NCBI GenBank assembly: GCA_937906765.1
Contig: CALCUV010000217.1
Span: 1-21,742, forward strand
Length of the DNA: 21,742 nt
Direction of reading: 5' to 3'
Origin: an uncultured Prevotella sp.
GTDB taxonomy: Bacteria; Bacteroidota; Bacteroidia; Bacteroidales; Bacteroidaceae
The translations under genes and the position numbers were made by a program. Shown in pieces: positions 14,712 through 21,742 of this stretch; the stretch's first letter is position 1; every line of letters begins with the position of its first letter. The notes under the pieces are model-generated. The model searched no databases, had not been told where the DNA came from, and was given only the letters and a program-made list of their open reading frames with translations.

Positions 14712-14837
14712 TGAGACTTTAGAAAAATTCTTTAAGGGTTTGTTTTTCGAAAGTAAGGTTTAGTTTCAAGAAAGTGGAATTTTGTTTCAACTCTCCAAGG
14801 GTTTGTCACGAAAATTCGAGGATTCAGCCCCCCTTCG
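14712..14837 (+). repeat. Six-unit 21-bp-period array upstream of yfhO
   Basis: In 21-nt steps from 14712, units begin TGAGACTTTAG, TAAGGGTTTG, TAAGGTTTAG, TGGAATTTTG, CAAGGGTTTG and CGAGGATTCAG. Units two and three agree at 16 of 21 positions. AAGGGTTTGT occurs at 14734 and 14797, exactly three periods apart. The first unit matches the core of copy 1 near 630-654 (ACTTTAGnAAAATTCTTT). The periodicity fades after about 14840. Confidence 0.65.
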
Positions 14838-15007
14838 AGAGGAAAAACCAACCTTCAGAAAGCGCGATTTAATCGGGGATTTTAAGGATTTTTCAGCAAC
14901 TTTCTCCCTTCAAAAAATCCATCGGTTCGGCAACTTTCAAACTCCGTCTTCACCCCACATTCAAAAAACTCTCTTCAGAATACACTCCATAATAAAAGTT
15001 TTTTAAC

Positions 15008-15015
15008 TAACTTTG
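15008..15015 (+). promoter_or_regulatory. Candidate -7 element of the yfhO promoter
   Basis: TAACTTTG fits TAnnTTTG, about 74 nt before the ATG at 15089. No TTTG is present at the -33 position. Confidence 0.4.
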
Positions 15016-15088
15016 CCACGATAAAGCGCCTTTTAGATTAAAATCTAAGGAATACGCAAAGACTTCCGTAACATCTAAATTCCATTTG

Positions 15089-17743
15089 ATGATTAAGTTT
15101 TTCAAGAATATCGCCCCTGACGCCTTAGCGATTCTCGCCTTCTTGGTGATTAGTTTCGTGTACTTTTCAACACCTATCAGCGAGGGACTCGTCTTAGGCG
15201 GTCATGACACCGTAGCCTCCATTGGTCTCGGACAAGAACAGTTACAGCATTTAGCAGAAACCGGAGAGCGCACCCGATGGACGGGTTCGTTGTTCTCAGG
15301 TATGCCTACTTACCAAGTGTCTCCCTCTTACGATTCAGGAAACCTCCTTGACGCGATTTACTGTGTCTATGGGTTGGGCACAACAGGCGTGTTAAACTAC
15401 GTGTTTCTCTACCTGTTAGGATTCTACATCTTGTTGCGCTGCTTTAACATCAAGCCCTGGGTGTCGGCAGTAGGTGCCGTAGCGTGGGCATTCTCATCCT
15501 ATTTCTTCATTATCATTGCGGCGGGACACATTTGGAAAGTTATGACCTTGGCGCTCATTCCGCCAACCATAGGTGGGATGATTCTTTGCTACCGTGGGAA
15601 ACTGCTCTGGGGCGGTGCCGTAACAGCGCTCTTTACCGCTCTGCAAATCATGAGCAACCACGTACAAATGTCGTACTACTTCCTCTTCTTGATGGCGCTC
15701 TTGACGATTTGTTATGGCGTAGCCGCACTTTTGGGAAAGAATAACGGAGAAAGGAGAAAGGAGAAAGGAAATGCGACTTCGTCACCCCTTAAGTCTTCCC
15801 CGTTAACCGTTAACCCTTCACCGTTAACCGTTAAGACTTGGTTGAAAGCCACGGGAGTTATTGCCTTTGCAGGAATCTTGGGTGTTTTAGCGAATCTTCC
15901 GAACCTTTACCACACATACACTTACTCCAAAGAGTCTATGCGCGGAAAATCAGAACTGACTCCGGCGCCCTCTTCTGGACAGAAAGCGACAGAAGGTCTT
16001 GACCGCGACTACATCACTCAGTGGAGTTACGGCATAGATGAAACCATGACGCTCCTCATTCCCGAATACAAAGGCGGGGGTTCGAGAAGCATTCTCGACC
16101 GTAAGGACGTAGAAAAATTAGATGGGTATAACGAATACCGCAATAACGCTTACCAGTTCCAACAAATGACAGGCGGACAAGCATATCCTCCCGGCATTAT
16201 GGAATATTGGGGAGACCAACCCTTTACTGTAGGTCCGGTGTACGTAGGTGCGGTGATTTGCTTCCTTTTCGTATTAGGCATCATCTACGTAGGCGGTCCT
16301 GTGAAATGGGCTTTGGTTTTGGCAACAGTGCTTTCCTTCCTCTTCGCATGGGGTAAGAACTTGATGCCCGTGACCGACTTTTTCATTGACTACTTACCGA
16401 TGTACAACAAATTCCGTACGGTAAGTTCGGCACTCGTAGTGGCAGAGTTCACCCTTCCCCTCTTGGCGACACTCGCCTTAGCAAAGGCATTGCGTGCTCC
16501 TGAGACCTTGTTCGGAACAAAAGCAGGACGCATCGGAATGGGAGTAGCCTCGGTGTTTACAACTGGACTTTGCTTGCTCCTTGCTTTCTTCCCCGGACTT
16601 GCAGGTGATTGTCTGTCACAAAGCGATGCCTATACGCTCAACAACATGAACAGTTGGGGATTCGACCCTCACTTTACGAGCAGTTTGAAAGCATCCATCG
16701 TGAGCATGCATCACGACATACTTTCATCTTCTGCCCTTAATTCCGGATTGCTTTGCCTTGCGGTGAGCATCATGCTTGGATTGTGGGCGATTAAAAAGGT
16801 ACCTGCGTGGGCAGTTGTCGGTTTTGTGGGCATCATTACGCTTGCCGACATGTGGAATGTGAATAAGAAGTATCTCAATGACGAATCCTTCTCTAACCCC
16901 GTGACACAAATGCAGGGTTTTGCCCCAACTCCTGCCGACCAGCAGATTCTTGCCGACACATCGTTGAGTTATCGCGTGGCAAACTTGGGAGCGGGTAATC
17001 CCTTTAACGAAACTACGAACGAGACAAGCTATTATCATAAGAGCATTGGCGGATATCATGCCGCGAAACTCCATCGCTATCAAGACTTGATTGATCATCA
17101 TCTCAACCGCGAGTTAAATGCGTTTACACAAGCCTTGAGCAGTGCCGCTGGAGATATGACCCGCGTCAACATGGACTCTATCGCGCCCGTTTTGAACATG
17201 CTTAACACGAAGTATTTCATTCTCGGCAGAAAGCAACAAGCAATCGCCGTAGAGAACTACTATCACAACGGCAACGCGTGGTTTGTTGACAAACTGGAAT
17301 TCGTGCCTAATGCCGACAAAGAAATAGCGGCACTCCACGGAATGGACACTAAGCATGAGGCGGTGGCAGATGAGCGTTTCCGTAGCACACTTGAAACTAC
17401 GAATCTCGGACAAGGCACCGTTGAACTCACAAGTTATGCTCCCAATGAGATGCATTACAAGGTGAAGAGTGCCGAAGGTGGCGTCGTAGTCTTCTCTGAA
17501 ATCTATTATCCTGGGTGGACGGTGACCATAGATGGCACAGAGGCAGCACTCGGACGCGTCAATTATGTATTACGTGCGTTACGCGTGCCTGCAGGTGAGC
17601 ATGAAATCAAAATGGAATTCCGTCCGGCGTCGGTTGGTACTACAACAAGCATCGCCTTCATAGCAATAGGAGTCATCCTTGTATTTCTTTTGCTCGCTAT
17701 ATGGGCTGAAGTTAAAAGACGTAAGCACCTAAAAACCGCATAA
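15089..17743 (+). CDS. YfhO family polytopic membrane protein (GT-C-like)
   Basis: An 884-residue inner-membrane protein with about a dozen hydrophobic helices and a C-terminal soluble domain plus one last helix (about 855-875). ATG 15089 is taken; the codon before it is a TTG. The first external loop carries GLVLGGHDTVASIGLGQEQ with D40, the acidic position expected in GT-C-fold glycosyltransferases. The C-terminal FSEIYYPGWTVTIDGTEA is the YfhO hallmark (F/Y-Y-P-G-W...DG). Bacillus YfhO takes part in lipoteichoic acid glycosylation; a surface-glycan role here is an inference. Residues about 219-250 form a low-complexity cytoplasmic insert encoded by simple DNA repeats. leuS follows after 170 bp with its own promoter signals. 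Confidence 0.88.
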   Translation: MIKFFKNIAPDALAILAFLVISFVYFSTPISEGLVLGGHDTVASIGLGQEQLQHLAETGERTRWTGSLFSGMPTYQVSPSYDSGNLLDAIYCVYGLGTTGVLNYVFLYLLGFYILLRCFNIKPWVSAVGAVAWAFSSYFFIIIAAGHIWKVMTLALIPPTIGGMILCYRGKLLWGGAVTALFTALQIMSNHVQMSYYFLFLMALLTICYGVAALLGKNNGERRKEKGNATSSPLKSSPLTVNPSPLTVKTWLKATGVIAFAGILGVLANLPNLYHTYTYSKESMRGKSELTPAPSSGQKATEGLDRDYITQWSYGIDETMTLLIPEYKGGGSRSILDRKDVEKLDGYNEYRNNAYQFQQMTGGQAYPPGIMEYWGDQPFTVGPVYVGAVICFLFVLGIIYVGGPVKWALVLATVLSFLFAWGKNLMPVTDFFIDYLPMYNKFRTVSSALVVAEFTLPLLATLALAKALRAPETLFGTKAGRIGMGVASVFTTGLCLLLAFFPGLAGDCLSQSDAYTLNNMNSWGFDPHFTSSLKASIVSMHHDILSSSALNSGLLCLAVSIMLGLWAIKKVPAWAVVGFVGIITLADMWNVNKKYLNDESFSNPVTQMQGFAPTPADQQILADTSLSYRVANLGAGNPFNETTNETSYYHKSIGGYHAAKLHRYQDLIDHHLNRELNAFTQALSSAAGDMTRVNMDSIAPVLNMLNTKYFILGRKQQAIAVENYYHNGNAWFVDKLEFVPNADKEIAALHGMDTKHEAVADERFRSTLETTNLGQGTVELTSYAPNEMHYKVKSAEGGVVVFSEIYYPGWTVTIDGTEAALGRVNYVLRALRVPAGEHEIKMEFRPASVGTTTSIAFIAIGVILVFLLLAIWAEVKRRKHLKTA
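15746..15839 (+). repeat. Simple-repeat block inserted in the yfhO reading frame
   Basis: GGAGAAA is repeated three times at 15746-15766. CCGTTAACCGTTAA occurs at 15800-15813 and again at 15821-15834. The block is edged by AAGTCTT (15791-15797) and its inverse AAGACTT (15833-15839). It stays in frame and encodes ERRKEKGNATSS and then SPLTVNPSPLTVK, between two membrane helices. Confidence 0.75.
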
Positions 17744-17785
17744 ACAGACTTCATCTTTGCGCAATCTCTTATACGAAAAACTATA

Positions 17786-17848
17786 AGTAACTTAATTGAA
17801 ATTCTTTGAGACTTAATTTAAAATCTTAGTAACTTTATTTCCCGTATT
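17786..17848 (+). repeat. Three-unit 21-bp tandem repeat upstream of leuS
   Basis: Units at 17786-17806, 17807-17827 and 17828-17848 begin AGTAACTTAATT, TGAGACTTAATT and AGTAACTTTATT. Units one and two agree at 16 of 21 bases; units one and three agree at about 14. The array overlaps the presumed leuS promoter. Confidence 0.7.
17805..17837 (+). promoter_or_regulatory. Candidate leuS promoter (TTTG / TAnnTTTG-like)
   Basis: TTTG at 17805-17808 and TAACTTTA at 17830-17837 are 21 nt apart, close to the Bacteroidota -33/-7 arrangement, with one mismatch at the last -7 base. Transcription would start near 17843, giving a leader of about 70 nt. The two elements fall at equivalent positions of adjacent 21-bp repeat units. 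Confidence 0.5.
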
Positions 17849-17913
17849 TCGGATATGCGCGTAACAACTACTCTTTCAAGAAAATAACAAGCTGAAATAA
17901 CAACAACAAAGAT

Positions 17914-20754
17914 ATGGAATACAATTTTATTGACATTGAAAAGAAATGGCGCGAGACATGGGCGAAGAACGGCACGTATAACGTTGTCGAAGATAATTCA
18001 CGCCCCAAGTACTACGTGTTGAATATGTTCCCCTACCCCTCAGGGGCGGGTCTTCACGTGGGACACCCTCTCGGCTATATCGCCTCTGATATTTTTGCGC
18101 GTTACAAGCGCTTGAACGGATTCAACGTGTTGAACCCCATGGGTTACGATGCCTACGGTCTTCCTGCCGAACAATATGCCATCCAAACGGGTCAGCATCC
18201 CGCAATTACCACTTCTGAAAACATCAATCGCTACCGCGAACAGTTGGATAAGATTGGTTTCTGCTTCGATTGGAGTCGCGAAGTGCGCACTTGCGAACCC
18301 GGTTATTACCATTGGACACAATGGGCTTTCCAACAGATGTTCAACTCTTTCTATTGCAACACCTGCCAAAAGGCTCAACCTATCGAAAAACTCATTGCCT
18401 TGTTCGAAGAAAAGGGTACGGCTCATGGTCTTGACGTTGCTTGCTCGGAAGAGCTCCATTTCACAGCCGAAGAATGGAAAGCCATGAGCAGCGTAGAGCA
18501 ACAGGAAGTGTTGATGAACTATCGCATTGCCTACCTCGGGGAAACCATGGTAAACTGGTGTCCTGCCTTAGGAACGGTGCTTGCTAACGATGAAGTGATT
18601 GACGGAGTGAGTGAGCGTGGCGGTTATCCCGTTGTGCAGAAAAAGATGAAGCAATGGTGCTTACGCGTATCCGCTTACGCACAACGCTTACTTGACGGAC
18701 TCAACACGATTGACTGGACCGACTCAATTAAAGAAACACAGCGCAACTGGATTGGTCGTTCAGAGGGTACGGAAATGCAGTTCCGCGTGAAGGATAGTGA
18801 CATTGAATTCACCATCTTTACGACACGCGCCGACACCATATTCGGAGTTACCTTTATGGTACTTGCTCCCGAAAGCGAACTTGTTTCACAGCTCACTACG
18901 TCTGAACAAAAGGCTGCAGTTGAAGCCTATCTTGAAGCTACAAAAAAGAGAACAGAGCGCGAACGTATTGCTGACCGCCGCGTGACTGGTGTATTCTCTG
19001 GAAGCTATGCCTTAAATCCATTTACTGGAGAAAGTATTCCAATTTGGATTTCAGATTATGTTCTTGCTGGTTATGGAACGGGCGCTATTATGGCAGTACC
19101 CGCACATGATTCTCGTGACTACGCATTTGCAAAGCACTTTGGTCTTCCCATTATTCCCTTGATTGAAGGAGCTGACGTAACGGAAGAAAGTTTCGATGCG
19201 AAAGAAGGCACAGTAATGAACTCTCCCGCGGCAGGAAAGGAAACGCTCAAGGGTTTCTCTCTCAACGATCTTTCTGTGGTAGAAGCAATCGCTGCCACAA
19301 AGAAGTTTGTAACGGAAAACAACCTCGGACGCGTAAAAGTTAACTTCCGTCTCCGCGATGCAATTTTCAGTCGCCAGCGTTATTGGGGCGAACCATTCCC
19401 CGTTTATTACAAAGACGGCATGCCTCAAATGATTCCTGCGTCTTGCTTACCTATAGAATTGCCTGAAGTAGATAAATTCCTTCCTACGGAAACAGGAGAA
19501 CCTCCTCTCGGTAATGCAAAGAAATGGGCTTGGGATACGGCGAACAACTGTATCGTAGAGAATGACAAGATTGACAACGTTACGGTGTTCCCCTTGGAAC
19601 TTTCAACAATGCCAGGTTTTGCGGGTTCTTCGGCTTACTATCTCCGTTACATGGATCCCCATAACAATAAGGGATTACTCAGTGAAGAAGTGGGCAATTA
19701 CTGGCAGAATGTTGACCTTTATATTGGCGGTTCCGAACATGCTACTGGCCACTTGATTTATTCACGTTTCTGGAACAAGTTCCTCTTTGACCTTGGCGTA
19801 AGCAAGCAAGAAGAACCCTTCAAGAAGTTAGTGAATCAGGGCATGATCCAAGGTCGTTCGAACTTTGTGTATCGCATCAAGGACACCAATACTTTCGTGA
19901 GTCTCGGTTTGAAGGAACAGTATGACGTAACTCCCTTGCACGTAGATGTAAATATCGTAGAAAACGACGTTCTTGACATAGAAGCGTTCAAGGCTTGGCG
20001 TCCCGAATTTGCAACTGCCGAATTCATCCTCGAAGATGGCAATTACATTTGCGGATGGTCCGTTGAGAAGATGTCAAAATCCATGTTCAACGTTGTAAAT
20101 CCCGATAAGATTGTAGAACGTTACGGTGCTGACACATTGCGTCTCTATGAAATGTTCCTCGGTCCCATTAACCAGAGCAAACCTTGGGATAGCAACGGCA
20201 TAGATGGTTGTTTCCGCTTCTTGCGTCGCTTCTGGAACCTCTTCTTTGACAAGCAAGACAACTTCTGTGTCGTAACTGGCGAACCCACAAAGGAATCTCT
20301 CAAGACACTTCATAAGTTGATTAAGAAGGTAACTGAAGACATCAACGACTTCTCTTACAACACTTCTGTTGCTGCTTTCATGGTGGCGGTTAACGAACTT
20401 ACTCAGCAAAAGTGTAATAACAAGGAAGTTCTTGAAACGATGGTTATTCTCCTCGCTCCCTTTGCTCCTCACATGGCAGAGGAACTTTGGAACCGCATGG
20501 GCAATGAAGGTAGCGTTTGTGACGCAACTTGGCCTGCCTATGACGAAAGCAAGATGAAGGAAGACAACGTTACGCTCTCCGTTTCCTTTAACGGTAAGAC
20601 CCGTTTCACGCTTGACTTCCCCGTTGATGCCACTAAGGAAGACATCGAGAAGACAACATTGGAAAGTGAACTCACAAAGAAGTACCTCGACGGAAAAACC
20701 ATCGTTAAGATGATTGTTGTGCCGGGTCGCATTATTAATATTGTGGTGAAGTAA
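17914..20754 (+). CDS. leuS: Leucine--tRNA ligase
   Basis: A 946-residue class I aminoacyl-tRNA synthetase that charges tRNA-Leu in the cytosol. The HIGH motif is H48-V-G-H51 in [17 protein letters not shown], and the KMSKS motif is K719-S723 in [15 protein letters not shown]. The CP1 editing domain is intact: [12 protein letters not shown] is the threonine-rich region, and [18 protein letters not shown] carries the aspartate that binds the mischarged amino group. [17 protein letters not shown] and [10 protein letters not shown] are further LeuRS blocks. Length is above the E. coli enzyme (860), typical of Bacteroidota. The start [12 protein letters not shown] matches the family. No T-box or leader peptide is seen. 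A YitT gene follows after 48 bp. Confidence 0.97.
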   Translation: MEYNFIDIEKKWRETWAKNGTYNVVEDNSRPKYYVLNMFPYPSGAGLHVGHPLGYIASDIFARYKRLNGFNVLNPMGYDAYGLPAEQYAIQTGQHPAITTSENINRYREQLDKIGFCFDWSREVRTCEPGYYHWTQWAFQQMFNSFYCNTCQKAQPIEKLIALFEEKGTAHGLDVACSEELHFTAEEWKAMSSVEQQEVLMNYRIAYLGETMVNWCPALGTVLANDEVIDGVSERGGYPVVQKKMKQWCLRVSAYAQRLLDGLNTIDWTDSIKETQRNWIGRSEGTEMQFRVKDSDIEFTIFTTRADTIFGVTFMVLAPESELVSQLTTSEQKAAVEAYLEATKKRTERERIADRRVTGVFSGSYALNPFTGESIPIWISDYVLAGYGTGAIMAVPAHDSRDYAFAKHFGLPIIPLIEGADVTEESFDAKEGTVMNSPAAGKETLKGFSLNDLSVVEAIAATKKFVTENNLGRVKVNFRLRDAIFSRQRYWGEPFPVYYKDGMPQMIPASCLPIELPEVDKFLPTETGEPPLGNAKKWAWDTANNCIVENDKIDNVTVFPLELSTMPGFAGSSAYYLRYMDPHNNKGLLSEEVGNYWQNVDLYIGGSEHATGHLIYSRFWNKFLFDLGVSKQEEPFKKLVNQGMIQGRSNFVYRIKDTNTFVSLGLKEQYDVTPLHVDVNIVENDVLDIEAFKAWRPEFATAEFILEDGNYICGWSVEKMSKSMFNVVNPDKIVERYGADTLRLYEMFLGPINQSKPWDSNGIDGCFRFLRRFWNLFFDKQDNFCVVTGEPTKESLKTLHKLIKKVTEDINDFSYNTSVAAFMVAVNELTQQKCNNKEVLETMVILLAPFAPHMAEELWNRMGNEGSVCDATWPAYDESKMKEDNVTLSVSFNGKTRFTLDFPVDATKEDIEKTTLESELTKKYLDGKTIVKMIVVPGRIINIVVK

Positions 20755-20802
20755 ACGCTTCACCACATCAATATGCTTCTTTCATAAAAGACAGCACCCC
20801 TT

Positions 20803-21742
20803 ATGAAACCACTTAAAATAAACATCTTTCAGGAGGTAAAGTCTTACCTCATCATTACATTTGGCTTACTTTGCTATGCCATTGGTTTCAACTGTTTCCA
20901 AATACCCTACGGACTCACTGGTGGAGGTGTAGCGGGTTTGGGGTCAATCATTTTTTACGGCACAGGTTTCCCCGTAGAATATTCATTCTTCATTATCAAC
21001 GGTCTGTTGCTCATTGCTGCCGTTAGAGTGCTTGGATGGAAGTTTTGCTTAAAGACCATCTACGGCGTATTTATGCTAACCTTCCTCTTGGGACTTGTAA
21101 AGCAAGCCATGGAATACTATGGCACGATGCACCCCGAGTTGTTGGAGAATAACATAGTCAAAGGTCTGCCTCTTCTTGTTGGCGACAATGCTTTTATGGC
21201 TGCAATTTATGCTGCAGGTATTGAAGGCATTGGGCTTGGTATGGTATTCCTCAACAATGGTTCAACTGGCGGAACGGATATTATTGCCGCGATAATTAAC
21301 AAGTATAAAGACATCACTCTCGGACAGATGATGATGCTTTGCGACGTAGTTATCGTTTCTTCTTGCCTTATCCTTCCCGACCGTAACTTGAGCAGTTTGC
21401 TTTATGGTTTCACCATTCTCTTGTTGCTCAACATTACAGTCGATTACATCATTGACCGTGGTCGCCAATCGGTACAGTTCCTCATCATTTCAAGAGAGTA
21501 TGAGGAAATAGCGGCTACCATTAACTCGATGGGCAGAGGTGTTACCGTTTTAAACGGAACGGGTTGGTACACGAAGAATGAATCGAAGGTACTTCTCGTA
21601 TTGGCGCGCAAGCGTGAGAGCGCAAGTCTGCTCAGCGTGATTCAATCCATCGACCCCAAGGCATTCGTCAGCCAGAGTAAGGTGCTGGGTGTCTTCGGTG
21701 AAGGATTCGACCGCATCAAGGTCAAAATGAAGAAGCATAAAG
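20803..21742 (+). CDS. YitT family membrane protein (3' end truncated by window)
   Basis: An open frame from ATG 20803 (MKPLKINIFQEVKSYLIITF) to the window end, 313 codons without a stop. About five or six hydrophobic segments cover residues 15-215, with FNCFQIPYGLTGGGVAGLGSI and FLNNGSTGGTDIIAAIINKY as the paired G-rich YitT motifs. After VQFLIISREYEEIAATI the soluble C-terminal DUF2179 domain follows: GRGVTVLNGTGWYTKNESKVLLVLARKRE...VFGEGFDRIK. YitT proteins are inner-membrane transporters of largely unknown substrate. Length suggests only a few residues are missing. The gene lies 48 bp after leuS and is probably cotranscribed. It has no stop in the window, so simple ORF finding can miss it. 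Confidence 0.9.
   Translation, partial: MKPLKINIFQEVKSYLIITFGLLCYAIGFNCFQIPYGLTGGGVAGLGSIIFYGTGFPVEYSFFIINGLLLIAAVRVLGWKFCLKTIYGVFMLTFLLGLVKQAMEYYGTMHPELLENNIVKGLPLLVGDNAFMAAIYAAGIEGIGLGMVFLNNGSTGGTDIIAAIINKYKDITLGQMMMLCDVVIVSSCLILPDRNLSSLLYGFTILLLLNITVDYIIDRGRQSVQFLIISREYEEIAATINSMGRGVTVLNGTGWYTKNESKVLLVLARKRESASLLSVIQSIDPKAFVSQSKVLGVFGEGFDRIKVKMKKHK

Larger units (their letters stand above)
14440..15088. other. Divergent intergenic region between the DUF6242 gene and yfhO
   Basis: A 649-bp A/T-rich region. It contains the -7 candidates for the two flanking genes (14561-14568 minus, 15008-15015 plus) and a 21-bp-period array at 14712-14837. GCAACTTTC occurs at 14896-14904 and again at 14930-14938. 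The plus-strand frame 14782-15006 would start with TTG and has no family features, so it is not called. A small RNA cannot be excluded but no known family is recognised. Confidence 0.6.

Noticed and set aside
14782..15006. 74-codon plus-strand ORF before yfhO
   Set aside because: Needs a TTG start, overlaps the 21-bp array, and its sequence is basic and low-information with no family match.
592..17848. 21-bp arrays considered as CRISPR arrays
   Set aside because: Units are directly adjacent, degenerate and shorter than CRISPR repeat-spacer units. There are no unique spacers and no cas genes.
17744..17913. leuS leader as a T-box or leucine attenuator
   Set aside because: No T-box sequence, no leader peptide with Leu codons and no terminator/antiterminator pair are visible.
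20074..20766. 230-codon minus-strand ORF over the 3' part of leuS
   Set aside because: Antisense shadow of a highly conserved synthetase gene, with no signal, domain or start context.

Overview
The window looks like a chromosomal segment of a Bacteroidota bacterium, most likely order Bacteroidales and close to Prevotellaceae. Three things point there. Several families are largely confined to this phylum (DUF3822, DUF6089, DUF6242, paired OmpH/Skp genes behind bamA). Start codons lack a clear Shine-Dalgarno and sit behind A/T-rich leaders. Promoter-like sites fit the Bacteroidota -7 element TAnnTTTG. No species can be named. There are no tRNA or rRNA genes, CRISPR arrays, transposases, integrases or phage genes. 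This is housekeeping chromosome, not a mobile island.

Layout. (1) 1-287, minus: 5' part of an ExbB/TolQ-type proton-channel gene, divergent from what follows. (2) 922-5201, plus: ilvE, a coiled-coil lipoprotein, a tiny DUF4250 gene, a VanZ-like membrane protein, DUF3822 and the 16S rRNA methyltransferase rsmD, closed by a near-ideal bidirectional terminator. (3) 5280-6560, minus: PBP4-type D-Ala-D-Ala carboxypeptidase. (4) 12484-6975, minus: an envelope cluster, DUF6089 barrel - uppS - bamA - skp/ompH - skp/ompH, ended by a hairpin terminator. (5) 14439-12634, minus: a DUF6242 lipoprotein and a tandem-duplicated PspC protein. (6) 15089-21742, plus: a YfhO-family membrane protein, leuS and a YitT-family transporter cut by the window end.

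The genes work together mainly in the cell envelope. UppS makes the lipid carrier for peptidoglycan and surface glycans. BamA with Skp chaperones inserts outer-membrane proteins. PBP4 trims peptidoglycan. ExbB-like channels energise outer-membrane transport. The rest is amino-acid metabolism and translation (ilvE, leuS, rsmD).

No new defence or mobile system is present. The least-explained signal is non-coding. At least five intergenic regions carry degenerate tandem arrays with a 21-bp period, two helical turns, whose units begin AGTAAC, TGAGAC or TAAGG. They run in the same direction as the next downstream gene. In front of leuS the array coincides with the likely promoter. Coding 21-bp repeats also occur in the dacB 3' end, and a simple-repeat block sits in frame in a cytoplasmic loop of the YfhO protein.
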